DNA of 64,000 bases from Pseudocoprococcus catus (GCF_019734885.1 NZ_JAAXCM010000021.1:186001-250000), one strand, 5' to 3'; positions 44,161-53,968 are shown, counted from the first letter of the stretch. Notes: generated by a model from the letters alone, not told the origin. Translations and numbers: made by a program.

Positions 44161-45516
44161 ATGGATGTATCGTATAGCAGAGATGCTTTTCGGACGTATA
44201 TGGTGATAGACGGTTCTCTGGGAGAGGGCGTGGAGGATACAGAAAAATTGTTGGCCAATCAGCATTCCTCTGCACTTTTGCCCTTTCATGAACAGCAATT
44301 AAATGAGCAGAAAAAATACTACTATGATGTCAGCGGTAAAATTGAATTTAAAAGCTATGTGGAACATCAGTCGGTGGGACAGGAGGCAGTGAAACAGCTG
44401 ATTGTATTTATTTTGGAGTTGTACCGGACTATGGAAGAATATCTTTTGGATCCGGATGCCGTCTTATTGGAAGCTGAATATCTGTACATGGATATGGCTG
44501 AAAATACGTTGTCTGCAGCCTGCATTCCCGGGAGAAAAGAAAATTTTAACACGCAGTTAAAGCTTCTGGCATCCTGGCTTCTGGAGAATGCGGATCATAC
44601 AGACCGTGAAGGTGTGCTGCTTGTTTATGATTTTTATAAGATTGTTCAGCGGCCGGATTTTTTGCCGGTACATCTTCAGAAGTTTGAATCGAAGAAGGTG
44701 CAGAAGCTGCAAGCAAGAGAAATCAGAAAGGAGAGCGTTGAGACGAAGGCAGTTGAGCAAACTGTAGAGCAGGATCCGTTTGTTATTCAGATCGATACCA
44801 GTCAGGGAAAAGAGAAAAAAGATAAAAAAGAAAAGAAGGAAAAACGGGAAAAAAGGAAGGAAACAGTGTCTGAGAAGGAACAGGAGCCCGGTAAATGGTT
44901 TATCGTTGCGGCAGCAGGTTTTCTGCTGATGATTGCCGGCGGATATAAAGTCGGACTGATCGAAAAATTGTTAGGTTATGCGGGGGCAGCAATCCCTCCG
45001 GAGTATGCTGCCGGTGGTCTGGCGGCAGTGATTGTTCTGGTCACCGTTATTTATTACATATATTCAGCGTTAAGAAGGAAAAAGGGCAGTATTCAAAAAT
45101 CGAAAGAAAAACCAAAAGTAAAAGCTTATAAGCAAAATGTCTATAACTACAGAGATGTTGAGGCAGAAAAAGAAAGTTGTTTTACAGAGGAGAAAACAGT
45201 TGTATTGTCTGGAACAGAGGGCAGTGTCCGTCTGATCAGCATGAACAAACATGCGGCACCGGATTTGATATTAACGGAGTTTCCATGTACTGTCGGGAGT
45301 GCGAAGGAGAGGGGGCAGCATACAATTTCTGTGGAGGGAATCAGCAGAAAGCATGCTGTATTTGAAAAGAGATCGGACGGTGTTTATCTGATGGATCTTC
45401 ATTCTACCAATGGAACAAAGGTGAATGGGGAGTTTCTGGAAGATGATGAGCAAAGGCGTCTGATGGCAGAAGACATAATAGAATTTGCAAGTGTCCGTTT
45501 TATGTATTGTCAGTAA
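44161..45516 (+). CDS. DUF6382/FHA domain membrane protein
   Basis: A 451-aa protein. The N-terminal 180 residues match a domain found in clostridial Tad loci (DUF6382 from memory). A Lys/Glu-rich linker, two membrane helices (about 243-265 and 280-302) and a C-terminal FHA domain follow. The FHA domain carries VGS, ISRKHAVFE and LHSTNGTKVNG, the phosphothreonine-binding loop residues (Ser, Arg, Asn). It suggests control of the pilus by Ser/Thr phosphorylation. It is the last Tad gene, seven bases after the TadF-like gene. Confidence 0.85.
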   Translation: MDVSYSRDAFRTYMVIDGSLGEGVEDTEKLLANQHSSALLPFHEQQLNEQKKYYYDVSGKIEFKSYVEHQSVGQEAVKQLIVFILELYRTMEEYLLDPDAVLLEAEYLYMDMAENTLSAACIPGRKENFNTQLKLLASWLLENADHTDREGVLLVYDFYKIVQRPDFLPVHLQKFESKKVQKLQAREIRKESVETKAVEQTVEQDPFVIQIDTSQGKEKKDKKEKKEKREKRKETVSEKEQEPGKWFIVAAAGFLLMIAGGYKVGLIEKLLGYAGAAIPPEYAAGGLAAVIVLVTVIYYIYSALRRKKGSIQKSKEKPKVKAYKQNVYNYRDVEAEKESCFTEEKTVVLSGTEGSVRLISMNKHAAPDLILTEFPCTVGSAKERGQHTISVEGISRKHAVFEKRSDGVYLMDLHSTNGTKVNGEFLEDDEQRRLMAEDIIEFASVRFMYCQ

Positions 45517-45557
45517 AGGGATATGTGTTGAAAATTTTGGGAGCAAGAGGTATAAGA

Positions 45558-47633
45558 ATGGGAAAAAATTTTATAAAAACAATGGGAACATCATTACTTG
45601 CGGGGTTGATCTGTTTGTCCTGTACAACATCGGTCTTTGCACAGTCAGCGGGAGATATGAAGTCAGCGGAGCGGGATGCGCTGGGGAATGGAGATGTTAT
45701 TGATACGGCGAAAAAAGGGTCGCTGTCCATTTATAAATATGATATGACAGCAGCAGAGGCAGCAGGTGCCTATACCGAGGGTGAACATACGGCAACAGGA
45801 GAGGCAGATGATACCCTTCAGCAGAAAATGGCGCCTTATGCTGTAGAGGGTGTTGAATTTACCTATCTGCGCTGCGGTGATATTGAAACTTACAGTTATG
45901 ATGGCGGGAAAACGGTGAAAGTAGTCTATGAGATACCGGAGGATTTAAGAGGGTTACTGCAGCTGGAGACAGCGGATGCGGTGAATATGAAGGATCCGAA
46001 GAATGCCAATCCATGTGAGCACACCGGTGTATGGCATTATACAAGCCAGCAGTTAAGTGATGCATTGAAAATGGCTCTTGATAAGGATGACGTGAAGATG
46101 AAAAGTGAATTGGAAGCGTATGCAGCTTCTTCAGAGCAGGCCGTTGCGATGACGATGACAGACAAAAACGGTCATACATCTGCTGCAGATCTGTCGGTAG
46201 GATTATACCTGTTGGTGGAGACAAAGGTACCTGAACAGATTGTGGCATCCTGCAATCCATGGTTCATTTCACTGCCATTTACCAATCAGAGCGGGAATTG
46301 GAACAGTGAGGAAGGCGGACAGAAGTGGTTGTATGACATGACCTGTTATCCAAAGAATCAGTCGGGCAATCCCACATTGGATAAGCTTGTGAGACAGTCG
46401 CAGAATAATGGCGGAGATGCTCTGTACAATTCAACAGAATCTGCATCTGAAGGTGATGTACTGGATTATATCCTGATCTCTAAGCTGCCGCATATCACAA
46501 GCCGGGCAACATGGCTGACAGAATATTCCTTCAGAGATGTGCTGTCCAAAGGGTTAACCTATAATCAGGATGTGAAAATCGCCCTGTACCATGATGCAGA
46601 AGCGGCAAAAAGTAATTTATTAAAGAAAGCGGATGCGGTATGGACCGGAGATATGTTTTCTCAGAATTATCGAAAAGATACAAAAACAGGTGATACGATC
46701 ATGGATGTGGATCTCACGGATCAGGGACTGGCAGCCATTAATGACAGTCAGAATGGATTTTCAGATTACTACATGGTCGTGTATTACACTGTTAAAGTCA
46801 ATTCTGATGCGACAGCGGTCCTGGGTGACAGCGGCAATCCAAACGATGCGGCTCTGACATGGAGACGTACATCTCAGAATTTTAGTAATACATTGGAGGA
46901 CAAATGCGTGGTTTATACCTTCGGATTAAATCTGAAGAAGATTTTTTCTGATGAGAAGGGAGATGCAGCCAAGGTCCAGTTCAGACTTTACAACAAAACA
47001 GATGATTGCTATGTGACTGCCAAAGAGGCCGAGCAGGGTGTTTATTATGTCACAGGAAAGACTGCAGAGAAGGAAGAAGCGGCCATCTTCAGACCATCGT
47101 CAAAGGGTATATTAACGGTGAACGGTATTGAGGGGGATATCTATCAGCTGACAGAAATCGCAACAGACAATGGCTATAGTTTATTGAAGGATTCCGTTAC
47201 CATTGAAATTACCAGTACCACAGAGACGATTATTCCTTCAGTGGCCGGTACAACGGGACTTGAAGCGGATACAGAAGCGGGCAGAGCCATCAATCAGCGT
47301 TATGCAGGCGGTATTGCAGATGCAACGGGAGCAAATGTGTCAGAAAGCAAAGGTACCCAGCAGGTTGAGACAGCCAATGGCCGTACCATTGGAAAAACAG
47401 GTCTGTATGAAGGTGAGAAAGTAAGCGCGGCTGCCAAGGTGGATGGTATCGATTCATCAATGAGTGAAATGACAGGTTCGGCTAATGCACGGGTGGACAT
47501 CAGTATTCTGAACAACAAATCCTTCCTGCTGCCGCAGACAGGCGGAAGAGGCCTGTACTTTGCTACGATTTTAGGAGCAGCAGCTGTGGCAGTCGGTTTG
47601 ACATTAACAAGAAAAAGAAGAAAAGATGTCTGA
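45558..47633 (+). CDS. Sortase-assembled major pilin (SpaH/EbpB-like, LPQTG)
   Basis: A 691-aa backbone pilin with a signal peptide (residues 1-30, ending VFA), isopeptide-bond pilin domains, and the pilin motif CYPKNQSGN, whose Lys266 should be joined to the sorting-signal Thr of the next subunit. It ends with LPQTGG, a hydrophobic helix and RKRRK. ATG 45558 fits the signal peptide; AGAGG lies seven bases upstream. It heads a three-gene pilus operon directly behind the Tad genes. Confidence 0.9.
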   Translation: MGKNFIKTMGTSLLAGLICLSCTTSVFAQSAGDMKSAERDALGNGDVIDTAKKGSLSIYKYDMTAAEAAGAYTEGEHTATGEADDTLQQKMAPYAVEGVEFTYLRCGDIETYSYDGGKTVKVVYEIPEDLRGLLQLETADAVNMKDPKNANPCEHTGVWHYTSQQLSDALKMALDKDDVKMKSELEAYAASSEQAVAMTMTDKNGHTSAADLSVGLYLLVETKVPEQIVASCNPWFISLPFTNQSGNWNSEEGGQKWLYDMTCYPKNQSGNPTLDKLVRQSQNNGGDALYNSTESASEGDVLDYILISKLPHITSRATWLTEYSFRDVLSKGLTYNQDVKIALYHDAEAAKSNLLKKADAVWTGDMFSQNYRKDTKTGDTIMDVDLTDQGLAAINDSQNGFSDYYMVVYYTVKVNSDATAVLGDSGNPNDAALTWRRTSQNFSNTLEDKCVVYTFGLNLKKIFSDEKGDAAKVQFRLYNKTDDCYVTAKEAEQGVYYVTGKTAEKEEAAIFRPSSKGILTVNGIEGDIYQLTEIATDNGYSLLKDSVTIEITSTTETIIPSVAGTTGLEADTEAGRAINQRYAGGIADATGANVSESKGTQQVETANGRTIGKTGLYEGEKVSAAAKVDGIDSSMSEMTGSANARVDISILNNKSFLLPQTGGRGLYFATILGAAAVAVGLTLTRKRRKDV

Positions 47634-47642
47634 TATAGAGAA

Positions 47643-49373
47643 ATGAGTAAATTTCGGAAAAAAGTCAGGGCAGTGATTCCGATGATTGTGGTCATTGCGG
47701 GTATCGTGCTGATGCTGTATCCCTATATCAGTGAATATTTCTTTGAAAACAGAGTAGATTCAGAGATTATGGCTTACAAAGAGTGTATAAACAAAACGGT
47801 GGATCAGCAATATCAAAGGATGCTGGAACAGGCAGAGGAATATAACAGCTATTTGCAGAAGTCTCAGATGCAGCTGACAGATCCTTTTGCGAACACAGGG
47901 GGGACGGAGGAGCAACCTGTTTATGAATCGCTGCTTCGGGTGGATGATTCAGGGATTATAGGATATGTGGAGATACCGACAATTGGTGTGAAGCTGCCGG
48001 TTTATCAGGGGACATCCGCCGGTGATCTGGAGAGAGGGGTGGGCCATTTAAAAGGGTCATCCCTCCCTGTGGGAGGAAAGGGAACACATGCTGTTTTGAC
48101 GGGACATACAGGCTTAAGTCAGGCAAAGCTTTTGTCAGATCTGACGGAGATGAAAGAGGGCGATGTGTTTTATATCTATGTCCTGGGCAGACAGCTTGCC
48201 TATGAGGTTTATGCAACAAGTGTTGTTTTGCCGGAGGATACAGAGCAGCTTCGGATTGATAAGGACAAAGATCTTGTAACGATTGTAACCTGTACACCGT
48301 ATGGCATCAATACCCACCGTTTGTTTGTGCATGGAAAGCGCATACCATTTAGCGAACCGCAGTATCAGAAGGAATTGTCAAAGACTCCGGTGACTTTGAA
48401 TTCCAGATGGAGAAGTGCTTATGGCAGAGCACTGCTTGCAGGCGGCATGTTTGCAGTTTGTCTGATTGTACTGTTGGTATTGGACATACGCAAAATCATA
48501 GGGGTGACGCTTGTGATCATTGGGTGCATCACATTTATGTCGCCGGAGATTGTTCAGGAGTACTATCAGATCAGGACAAAGGCGACACTTAAGATGTATG
48601 ATGAGCAGCAGAATGTTTATGAGGACAAAACTGAAGATATGCTTTATCAGAGAATGCTGGCCTATAATCAGTTTATTTTTGAAGATAAACAGACTGTGAT
48701 GAATGATCCATGGGACGATATCGATGGTTCCTTTGGAATGGAGGATCTATCGGAAAAGGTGATCGGATATGTCGATGTGCCGGCTTTAAATCAGGTGTTT
48801 CCTATTTATTTTGGTGCAACAACAGAACATATGTCAGAGGGAGTTGCGGTTATGAGCGGATCCTCTATGCCCATAGGAGGAGATAATACAAATTGTGTAT
48901 TGGCAGGGCACAGGGGGTATAACCAGAGAAAAACATTCTTTAAAGAGATAGAGAACCTGGTTGAGGGAGATGTCATTTATATAACCAATCAGTGGGAGAA
49001 GCTTCAGTATCGGGTAACCAAAATTGATATTGTGGATCCGGACAATTTTGAAGCGGTCAGAATACAGTCGGGGAAGGATATGCTGACATTATTGACGTGT
49101 CATCCTTATAGATCTCACGGAAGATACAGATATCTGGTTTACTGCATAAGAACAGAAGATGGACAGTGTCGTGAAGAGAATAAAAGTCGGGAAGAGAAGC
49201 AGATCGATTATATCGCTGCATCGGATGGCCGGATCTATCCGTCTTCAAAACAGGATATACAGCGTGAGAGAGCATTCAGGCTATGGTGTGCAGCTGTTAT
49301 ATTGCTGGTCATCATTGTGCCTGGTTTCAAAAGTCGGAGAAGGAGATATAAGGCAGAGGGTGATGAAAATTGA
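47643..49373 (+). CDS. Tandem double class C sortase
   Basis: A 576-aa protein with two complete pilin-polymerising sortase domains. Copy 1 has an N-terminal helix, a lid (TDPFAN), His155 in TGHTGL, Cys217 in TIVTCTPYG and Arg226 in THRLFV. A middle region with two membrane helices (about 258-300) links it to copy 2, which has its own lid (NDPWDD), His423 in AGHRGY, Cys486 in LLTCHPY and Arg496 in YRYLVY. A last helix and basic tail close the protein. Class C sortases are normally single-domain, near 250-300 aa. Both lids keep the DP-aromatic motif that blocks the active site. Confidence 0.92.
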   Translation: MSKFRKKVRAVIPMIVVIAGIVLMLYPYISEYFFENRVDSEIMAYKECINKTVDQQYQRMLEQAEEYNSYLQKSQMQLTDPFANTGGTEEQPVYESLLRVDDSGIIGYVEIPTIGVKLPVYQGTSAGDLERGVGHLKGSSLPVGGKGTHAVLTGHTGLSQAKLLSDLTEMKEGDVFYIYVLGRQLAYEVYATSVVLPEDTEQLRIDKDKDLVTIVTCTPYGINTHRLFVHGKRIPFSEPQYQKELSKTPVTLNSRWRSAYGRALLAGGMFAVCLIVLLVLDIRKIIGVTLVIIGCITFMSPEIVQEYYQIRTKATLKMYDEQQNVYEDKTEDMLYQRMLAYNQFIFEDKQTVMNDPWDDIDGSFGMEDLSEKVIGYVDVPALNQVFPIYFGATTEHMSEGVAVMSGSSMPIGGDNTNCVLAGHRGYNQRKTFFKEIENLVEGDVIYITNQWEKLQYRVTKIDIVDPDNFEAVRIQSGKDMLTLLTCHPYRSHGRYRYLVYCIRTEDGQCREENKSREEKQIDYIAASDGRIYPSSKQDIQRERAFRLWCAAVILLVIIVPGFKSRRRRYKAEGDEN

Positions 49374-52063
49374 AAATGGAGAAGGTATTATCTGTGGTTT
49401 TGCTGTTGGGATTGTTTGTGGGAGTGGGGACTCATGCAGTAATAGCCTCCACAGTACAGGATGCACAGAGTGAGTCTGTGACATCAGAGGATGAAAATGT
49501 TTTGGTAGAAACAGACAGTGCCGGCCTGGATGATGAAATTTATGTGTATGATGGGGAAACATTTTATGAAGATGGTGTGTCACCTTATACGAGAGTTGCA
49601 GCAGGGAAGATTAATTATACCTATTGGGCCATTCACGGGGGAGCAGACTTTGGAGATATTCTGGAAGATGGACGAAATCTGGATCATCTGGGAATTATTA
49701 TGCTTAAGACAGGAAAAAACTGGAAAACGGCATATTGCATCCATCACAATGCCAATCTGCAGGGTGGTCATAATTATGCAGATGTGGAATCCTATCTGAC
49801 TGATACTGAGAAGAAAGAGTTAACCGGACTGGCACTGTATAATGGCTTCAAGTTTGACGGATGGACGCCGGATGATGATACAGTTCCGGATGATGCGGAT
49901 AAAGGAAAATATACGGCAACACAGGTGATGGTATGGATTATAGAAAAAGGTTGGTATACGTATGACAAAAATAACTGTTCCTTTATAATTCAATCAAAGG
50001 CTGTCAGTGTAGCAAAGACAATTTGTGCAAAATCTGATCAAAGTCCGTCGGGAAGTTCATACAACTATTTTAATCAGTTGTATGCAGCCATGCAGAAACA
50101 TGATCAGATGCCGTCATTTGTTAATCCCGGCGCATCAAAGGCCCAGACAAAAAATATGGGGTATGACTTTAGTAAAAAACAGTATCGTCTGGTGATTACA
50201 GATGAAAATCATATATTGTCAGAATGCAGTATATCAGGTGCACCGGATGGGTTAAAAGTCCAGAAAAACGGCAATCAACTGGTATTGACCTCATCGGTAC
50301 CCTTGAATCAGGCAGTGACATTGAAAATCGAGAAACAAAGTTTTCAGCCGGAGACAGCAATTACCATCTGGTCAGATCAGGATGACAAAAGTTATCAGCA
50401 GATAGGGACGTATGCGGAACCGAATATTTCGATATTGACAGGCTATCTGAAGATAACCACCGCTTTGTCTCAGGTTTCTGCTGAAAAAGTATGGGAGGAC
50501 AATCATAATAAAAATCAAAAAAGGCCGGAGCAGATAGAACTTAAACTTTATCGGGGTTCTAAAAAGCATGAAAAGGCATCGCTGGTTCAAACAATCACGT
50601 TGAATGAAAAGAACAACTGGAAAACAGCGGTTAGTAATCTTCCTGCATTTGATGCGTCCGGTAATCGTATTTTTTACACGATGGAAGAAAAGAAAGTCAA
50701 TGGATATGAAGGAAGTGTTCAGGAGAAATGTTCGGATGAGTATCATTGGCAGTATATTTTTAAGAATACAGAAAATACAGGCAGTTTAAAATTATTCAAG
50801 AAATCATCGAATCCGGAACTGACAGAAGGAAATGAGTGTTATAGTCTGGAAGGGGCTGAATATGGTGTATATGAAGATGAAGCATGCACCAAATCTGTGG
50901 GAAAATTAGTCACTGATCAAAACGGTAATACTAATGTACTGGCGGAGCTGAGAGAAGGAACTTACTATGTAAAAGAGACAAAAAGACCGAAGGGCTATAA
51001 GCTGGATGAGAATATATATGAGACCAGGGTGCTTCGAGGAGATGAAAAAATGCTGGAATTGACAGATGTTCCGGTTTTCAGCTCTTTGATCTGGCAGGTT
51101 GAAAAGCTGGCGGCAGATGAAATCAGCGATCCGAAACGTTTTCCGTTGACAGGAACAGAATTTACGATTGATTTTTATCCGGAATATGGAGCTGTTGATA
51201 TGGATAAAAAGAAACCTGCCAGAAGCTGGGTGGTACAGGTAACTGAGAGCATATCAGAGGGAAAAATCATGTACCACACATCTCTGAAAGAGGAAAATCT
51301 CATAAAAGCAAAGAGTGATCCTCTGTTTATGGACAAGAATGGCAGCAATGTGATGCCATTAGGGACAGTGATGATCCGGGAGACGGCACCGGCGTCGGAT
51401 TATAAGCTGGAGGGGTATGTGACGGACAATGAAGGCAGAATCATATCAGAAAACCCGACAGAAGCGACTGTAATAGAAGTTAAAGACGACAACGGAGAGG
51501 CAGTACTGATGGGGATGGATGGTATAAGCTATAAAAATTCTGTCTGGAAAGTCTATAATAAATTATATCCATGCAGCATTCAGATTATCAAATCAGATGC
51601 AGTCAGACAGCCATTATCAGGTGTATGGTTTGCATTGCTGGATGAAGATCAAAATCAGATCGCAGAAGGGAAGACGGATCAAAAGGGAAAGTTGATTTTC
51701 GATCATCTTTTGCCTGGAAGGTATCAGCTGATAGAAATAAAAACAACGGATGGACAGCAACTTTTAAAGGAGCCGGCAGATATTCTGCTGCCCCTTGAAT
51801 TGACGGAGGAAGAAATAAAAAGCGGAAAAATAGATAAGATGCAATGCGTTTATGATGAAAAGGCAAAGGTTTATAAAGTGTACGACAGAGTCTATGAAAT
51901 TGGCAATTCAGGCGGTTTTGTTTTGCCAATGACCGGCGGGACAGAAAAATTATCGGATTATTTTGTTCTGTTGGCGGGGCTTGCATGTTTTAGTCTGGCT
52001 GCTGTCTGGCTGATCCGTAAAAAAGAAAAATTCGGTCACCACTCATTCGACAATATCCCCTGA
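49370..52063 (+). CDS. Pilus tip adhesin with thioester domain (LPMTG)
   Basis: An 897-aa surface protein. A signal peptide leads to a thioester domain: Cys123 in AYCIHHN and Gln185 in TATQVMVW are the pair expected to form an internal thioester that can bond covalently to host proteins. Cna-B/SpaA-like domains follow (VSAEKVWEDNHNK; GAEYGVYEDEACTK with ETKRPKGYKL; PLSGVWFALLDE). The C-terminus carries LPMTGG, a helix and a basic tail. Translation probably begins at TTG 49370 (overlapping the sortase stop) or ATG 49376. It is the natural tip subunit for the pilin and sortases encoded before it. Confidence 0.88.
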   Translation: MKMEKVLSVVLLLGLFVGVGTHAVIASTVQDAQSESVTSEDENVLVETDSAGLDDEIYVYDGETFYEDGVSPYTRVAAGKINYTYWAIHGGADFGDILEDGRNLDHLGIIMLKTGKNWKTAYCIHHNANLQGGHNYADVESYLTDTEKKELTGLALYNGFKFDGWTPDDDTVPDDADKGKYTATQVMVWIIEKGWYTYDKNNCSFIIQSKAVSVAKTICAKSDQSPSGSSYNYFNQLYAAMQKHDQMPSFVNPGASKAQTKNMGYDFSKKQYRLVITDENHILSECSISGAPDGLKVQKNGNQLVLTSSVPLNQAVTLKIEKQSFQPETAITIWSDQDDKSYQQIGTYAEPNISILTGYLKITTALSQVSAEKVWEDNHNKNQKRPEQIELKLYRGSKKHEKASLVQTITLNEKNNWKTAVSNLPAFDASGNRIFYTMEEKKVNGYEGSVQEKCSDEYHWQYIFKNTENTGSLKLFKKSSNPELTEGNECYSLEGAEYGVYEDEACTKSVGKLVTDQNGNTNVLAELREGTYYVKETKRPKGYKLDENIYETRVLRGDEKMLELTDVPVFSSLIWQVEKLAADEISDPKRFPLTGTEFTIDFYPEYGAVDMDKKKPARSWVVQVTESISEGKIMYHTSLKEENLIKAKSDPLFMDKNGSNVMPLGTVMIRETAPASDYKLEGYVTDNEGRIISENPTEATVIEVKDDNGEAVLMGMDGISYKNSVWKVYNKLYPCSIQIIKSDAVRQPLSGVWFALLDEDQNQIAEGKTDQKGKLIFDHLLPGRYQLIEIKTTDGQQLLKEPADILLPLELTEEEIKSGKIDKMQCVYDEKAKVYKVYDRVYEIGNSGGFVLPMTGGTEKLSDYFVLLAGLACFSLAAVWLIRKKEKFGHHSFDNIP

Positions 52064-52074
52064 ATATGGTATGA
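52045..52074 (+). promoter_or_regulatory. Promoter of the rhomboid gene
   Basis: TTCGAC (52045-52050) and an extended -10 TGGTATGAT (52066-52074) lie with 18 bp spacing at the end of the adhesin gene. Confidence 0.6.
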
Positions 52075-52124
52075 TGCTTCTATATCTGAAATAAAATCAA
52101 GTTTTAAATTTTTTGGAGGAGAAG

Positions 52125-52778
52125 ATGCAGCAATATTATAGCGGGGACAGGAGAAATGGGCTGTGGCAGATGTCGCCGGTGAATACAATCATCATTGTTA
52201 TCAATGTTGTCGTGTTTGCGGTTTTGACTTTTCTTGGAGATACGACGGATGTTCAATTTATGTATCATCATGGGGCAAATTTCTGGCCGTCAGTTATTGA
52301 GGAACATGAGTATTACAGACTGCTGACATGTACGTTTATTCATTTTGGCATCAGCCATTTACTTAATAATATGCTGGTTCTGGCATATATCGGAGACAAT
52401 CTGGAGCGTGCACTTGGTAAGGTGAAATATTTGGTCCTTTATCTGGCGGCAGGTATTGGCTCGAGTGCTGTTTCAGCAGTCTGGAGTATGTTTAAAGATG
52501 AATATAGTGTTTCCGGCGGTGCTTCAGGCGCAATTTTCGGTGTTGTTGGGGCTTTGCTTGTTATTGTCATAAAAAACAGAGGTCAGCTGGAAGATCTCAG
52601 CAGTCGGCAGTTGATGTTTTTTGCGGGATTTTCCATTTATCATGGTGTAACAAGTGCAGGGATTGACAATATGGCGCATATTAGCGGATTTTTAATCGGT
52701 GCATTACTTGGCGGACTTCTCTACAGGAGAAAGAGATACTGGAAGCAGAATTCGAAAGGTACAGCCGTGACCTGGTGA
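52125..52778 (+). CDS. Rhomboid intramembrane serine protease
   Basis: A 217-aa, six-helix protease that cuts membrane helices within the lipid bilayer. Visible motifs: the HFGISHLLNNMLVL loop (HxxxN), catalytic Ser in GGASGAIFG and catalytic His in NMAHISGFLIG. GGAGGA lies about five bases before ATG 52125. The 3' end overlaps the convergent histidine kinase gene by 75 bases. Confidence 0.93.
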   Translation: MQQYYSGDRRNGLWQMSPVNTIIIVINVVVFAVLTFLGDTTDVQFMYHHGANFWPSVIEEHEYYRLLTCTFIHFGISHLLNNMLVLAYIGDNLERALGKVKYLVLYLAAGIGSSAVSAVWSMFKDEYSVSGGASGAIFGVVGALLVIVIKNRGQLEDLSSRQLMFFAGFSIYHGVTSAGIDNMAHISGFLIGALLGGLLYRRKRYWKQNSKGTAVTW

Positions 52779-53372
52779 TGTCTCCAGGGACAAATGTCCA
52801 TGGTGAGCAGAGATGATAGATTGAACAATAGCTAGTCCGAGCCCGGTACCGCCTTTTTTGTAGGAGACAAAGGGTTCAAAAATGTGAGCCTGCTGTTCAG
52901 GGGTCATACCTGTTCCGTCATCACTGACAGAAAGAATGATATGTGTGCTGTTGAAAGAGGCAGAAAGTGTGACATGGCCGCCGGGGCGGGCGGCTTCAGA
53001 GGCATTTTTTAACAGGTTGATCATTGCCTGACGAATCAGCGGAAGATCAGCGCGAATTAAGGGCAGATCCGGTTCGATATGAAGAAAAAGTTCTACTTTC
53101 TGAGAGTGGAACACCGGAAGAAAAGATGCATAGAGTTCATCAAGCAGCGGCTGTATGCGGCAGGGAATAAGCTGAGGCTGATGAGATGTACGGTCATAGC
53201 TCAGCAGACGCTGAATATTGGAAAGATCATTTCGAATTTCTATGAAATCAGGATCTTTCTTTAAAAATGGATGTTTAGAGGCAAGCAGTTGGAGTCTGCT
53301 TGAAAGCAGAGTCAGAGAATTGTTGATTTCATGGCGCAGGGAAGCGCTGCTGTTGGGTGTATAATGGGTCAT
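52704..53372 (-). CDS. Soluble histidine kinase
   Basis: A 222-aa kinase without sensor or membrane parts. Phospho-acceptor helix: LRHEINNSLTLLSSRLQLL (His near residue 15). ATPase boxes: NLLKNASEAA (N), DDGTGM (G1), FEPFVSYKKGGTGLGLAIV (F/G2). AAGGAGG precedes the ATG at 53372. No response regulator is adjacent, so the partner is elsewhere; sporulation-type kinases of Clostridia are often such orphans. Its last 25 codons lie over the end of the rhomboid gene. Confidence 0.9.
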   Translation of the reverse strand: MTHYTPNSSASLRHEINNSLTLLSSRLQLLASKHPFLKKDPDFIEIRNDLSNIQRLLSYDRTSHQPQLIPCRIQPLLDELYASFLPVFHSQKVELFLHIEPDLPLIRADLPLIRQAMINLLKNASEAARPGGHVTLSASFNSTHIILSVSDDGTGMTPEQQAHIFEPFVSYKKGGTGLGLAIVQSIISAHHGHLSLETSPGHGCTFRILLPVSLSPVEKSAK

Positions 53373-53490
53373 TATGTAACCTCCTTTGTAAACGAATAGT
53401 GAAATAAGCATCTCCTATAATTATTAAAAAGGTTGTTTTCACTTTTTTGTGACAGAAAATCAAAAAAAGACTGTTAAGATTGTGGAGTCG

Positions 53491-53499
53491 TGGTAAAAT
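53491..53499 (+). promoter_or_regulatory. Extended -10 promoter for the HIT gene
   Basis: TGGTAAAAT (TGn-TAAAAT) lies about 50 bases before the start codon; the -35 (CTGTTA) is poor. Confidence 0.45.
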
Positions 53500-53548
53500 G
53501 GAGATTAAGAAAATGAAATATACAAAAGATCAGCAGGAGGTAGTCGAA

Positions 53549-53968
53549 ATGACAGATAAAGATTGTATTTTTTGTAAAATAGCAGGCGGGAATATTCCAT
53601 CATTAACGGTGTATGAAGATGAACAGTTCAGAGTGATTCTGGATCTTTCACCGGCAACAAAAGGCCATGCATTAATACTGCCAAAGCAGCATTATGCCAA
53701 TATTTTTGAAATTGATGAGCATGTTTTGAAAGATTTGATTGTGCTTGCTAAGAAAGTAGCCACAGCGATGAAGGAAACGTTAAACTGCGATGGGGTGAAC
53801 ATTGTACAGAATAATGGAGAAGTAGCAGGACAGACTGTGTTCCATTTTCATATGCACATTATTCCGAGATATAAAGATGATGGACAGGTGATCGGATGGA
53901 ATCCGCAGGAATCTGATCCTGAAGTGCAGGCTCAGCTGGCAGCAAAGATTGGACAGGCATTAAAATAA
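53549..53968 (+). CDS. HIT family nucleotide-binding hydrolase
   Basis: A 139-aa Hint-like protein that hydrolyses purine nucleoside phosphoramidates or related nucleotides. It has CIFCKIAGGNIPS at the start (zinc Cys pair), GHALILPKQHYA, and the histidine triad HFHMHIIPRY. ATG 53549 has AGGAGG eight bases upstream; frame residues before it are not family-like. It is divergent from the histidine kinase and ends at a bidirectional terminator. Confidence 0.95.
   Translation: MTDKDCIFCKIAGGNIPSLTVYEDEQFRVILDLSPATKGHALILPKQHYANIFEIDEHVLKDLIVLAKKVATAMKETLNCDGVNIVQNNGEVAGQTVFHFHMHIIPRYKDDGQVIGWNPQESDPEVQAQLAAKIGQALK

Noticed and set aside
45533-45556. TTGAAA and TATAAG boxes 17 bp apart before the major pilin gene
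   Set aside because: The -10 ends one base before the chosen ATG, so the transcript would begin inside the start codon; it is unlikely to drive this gene.
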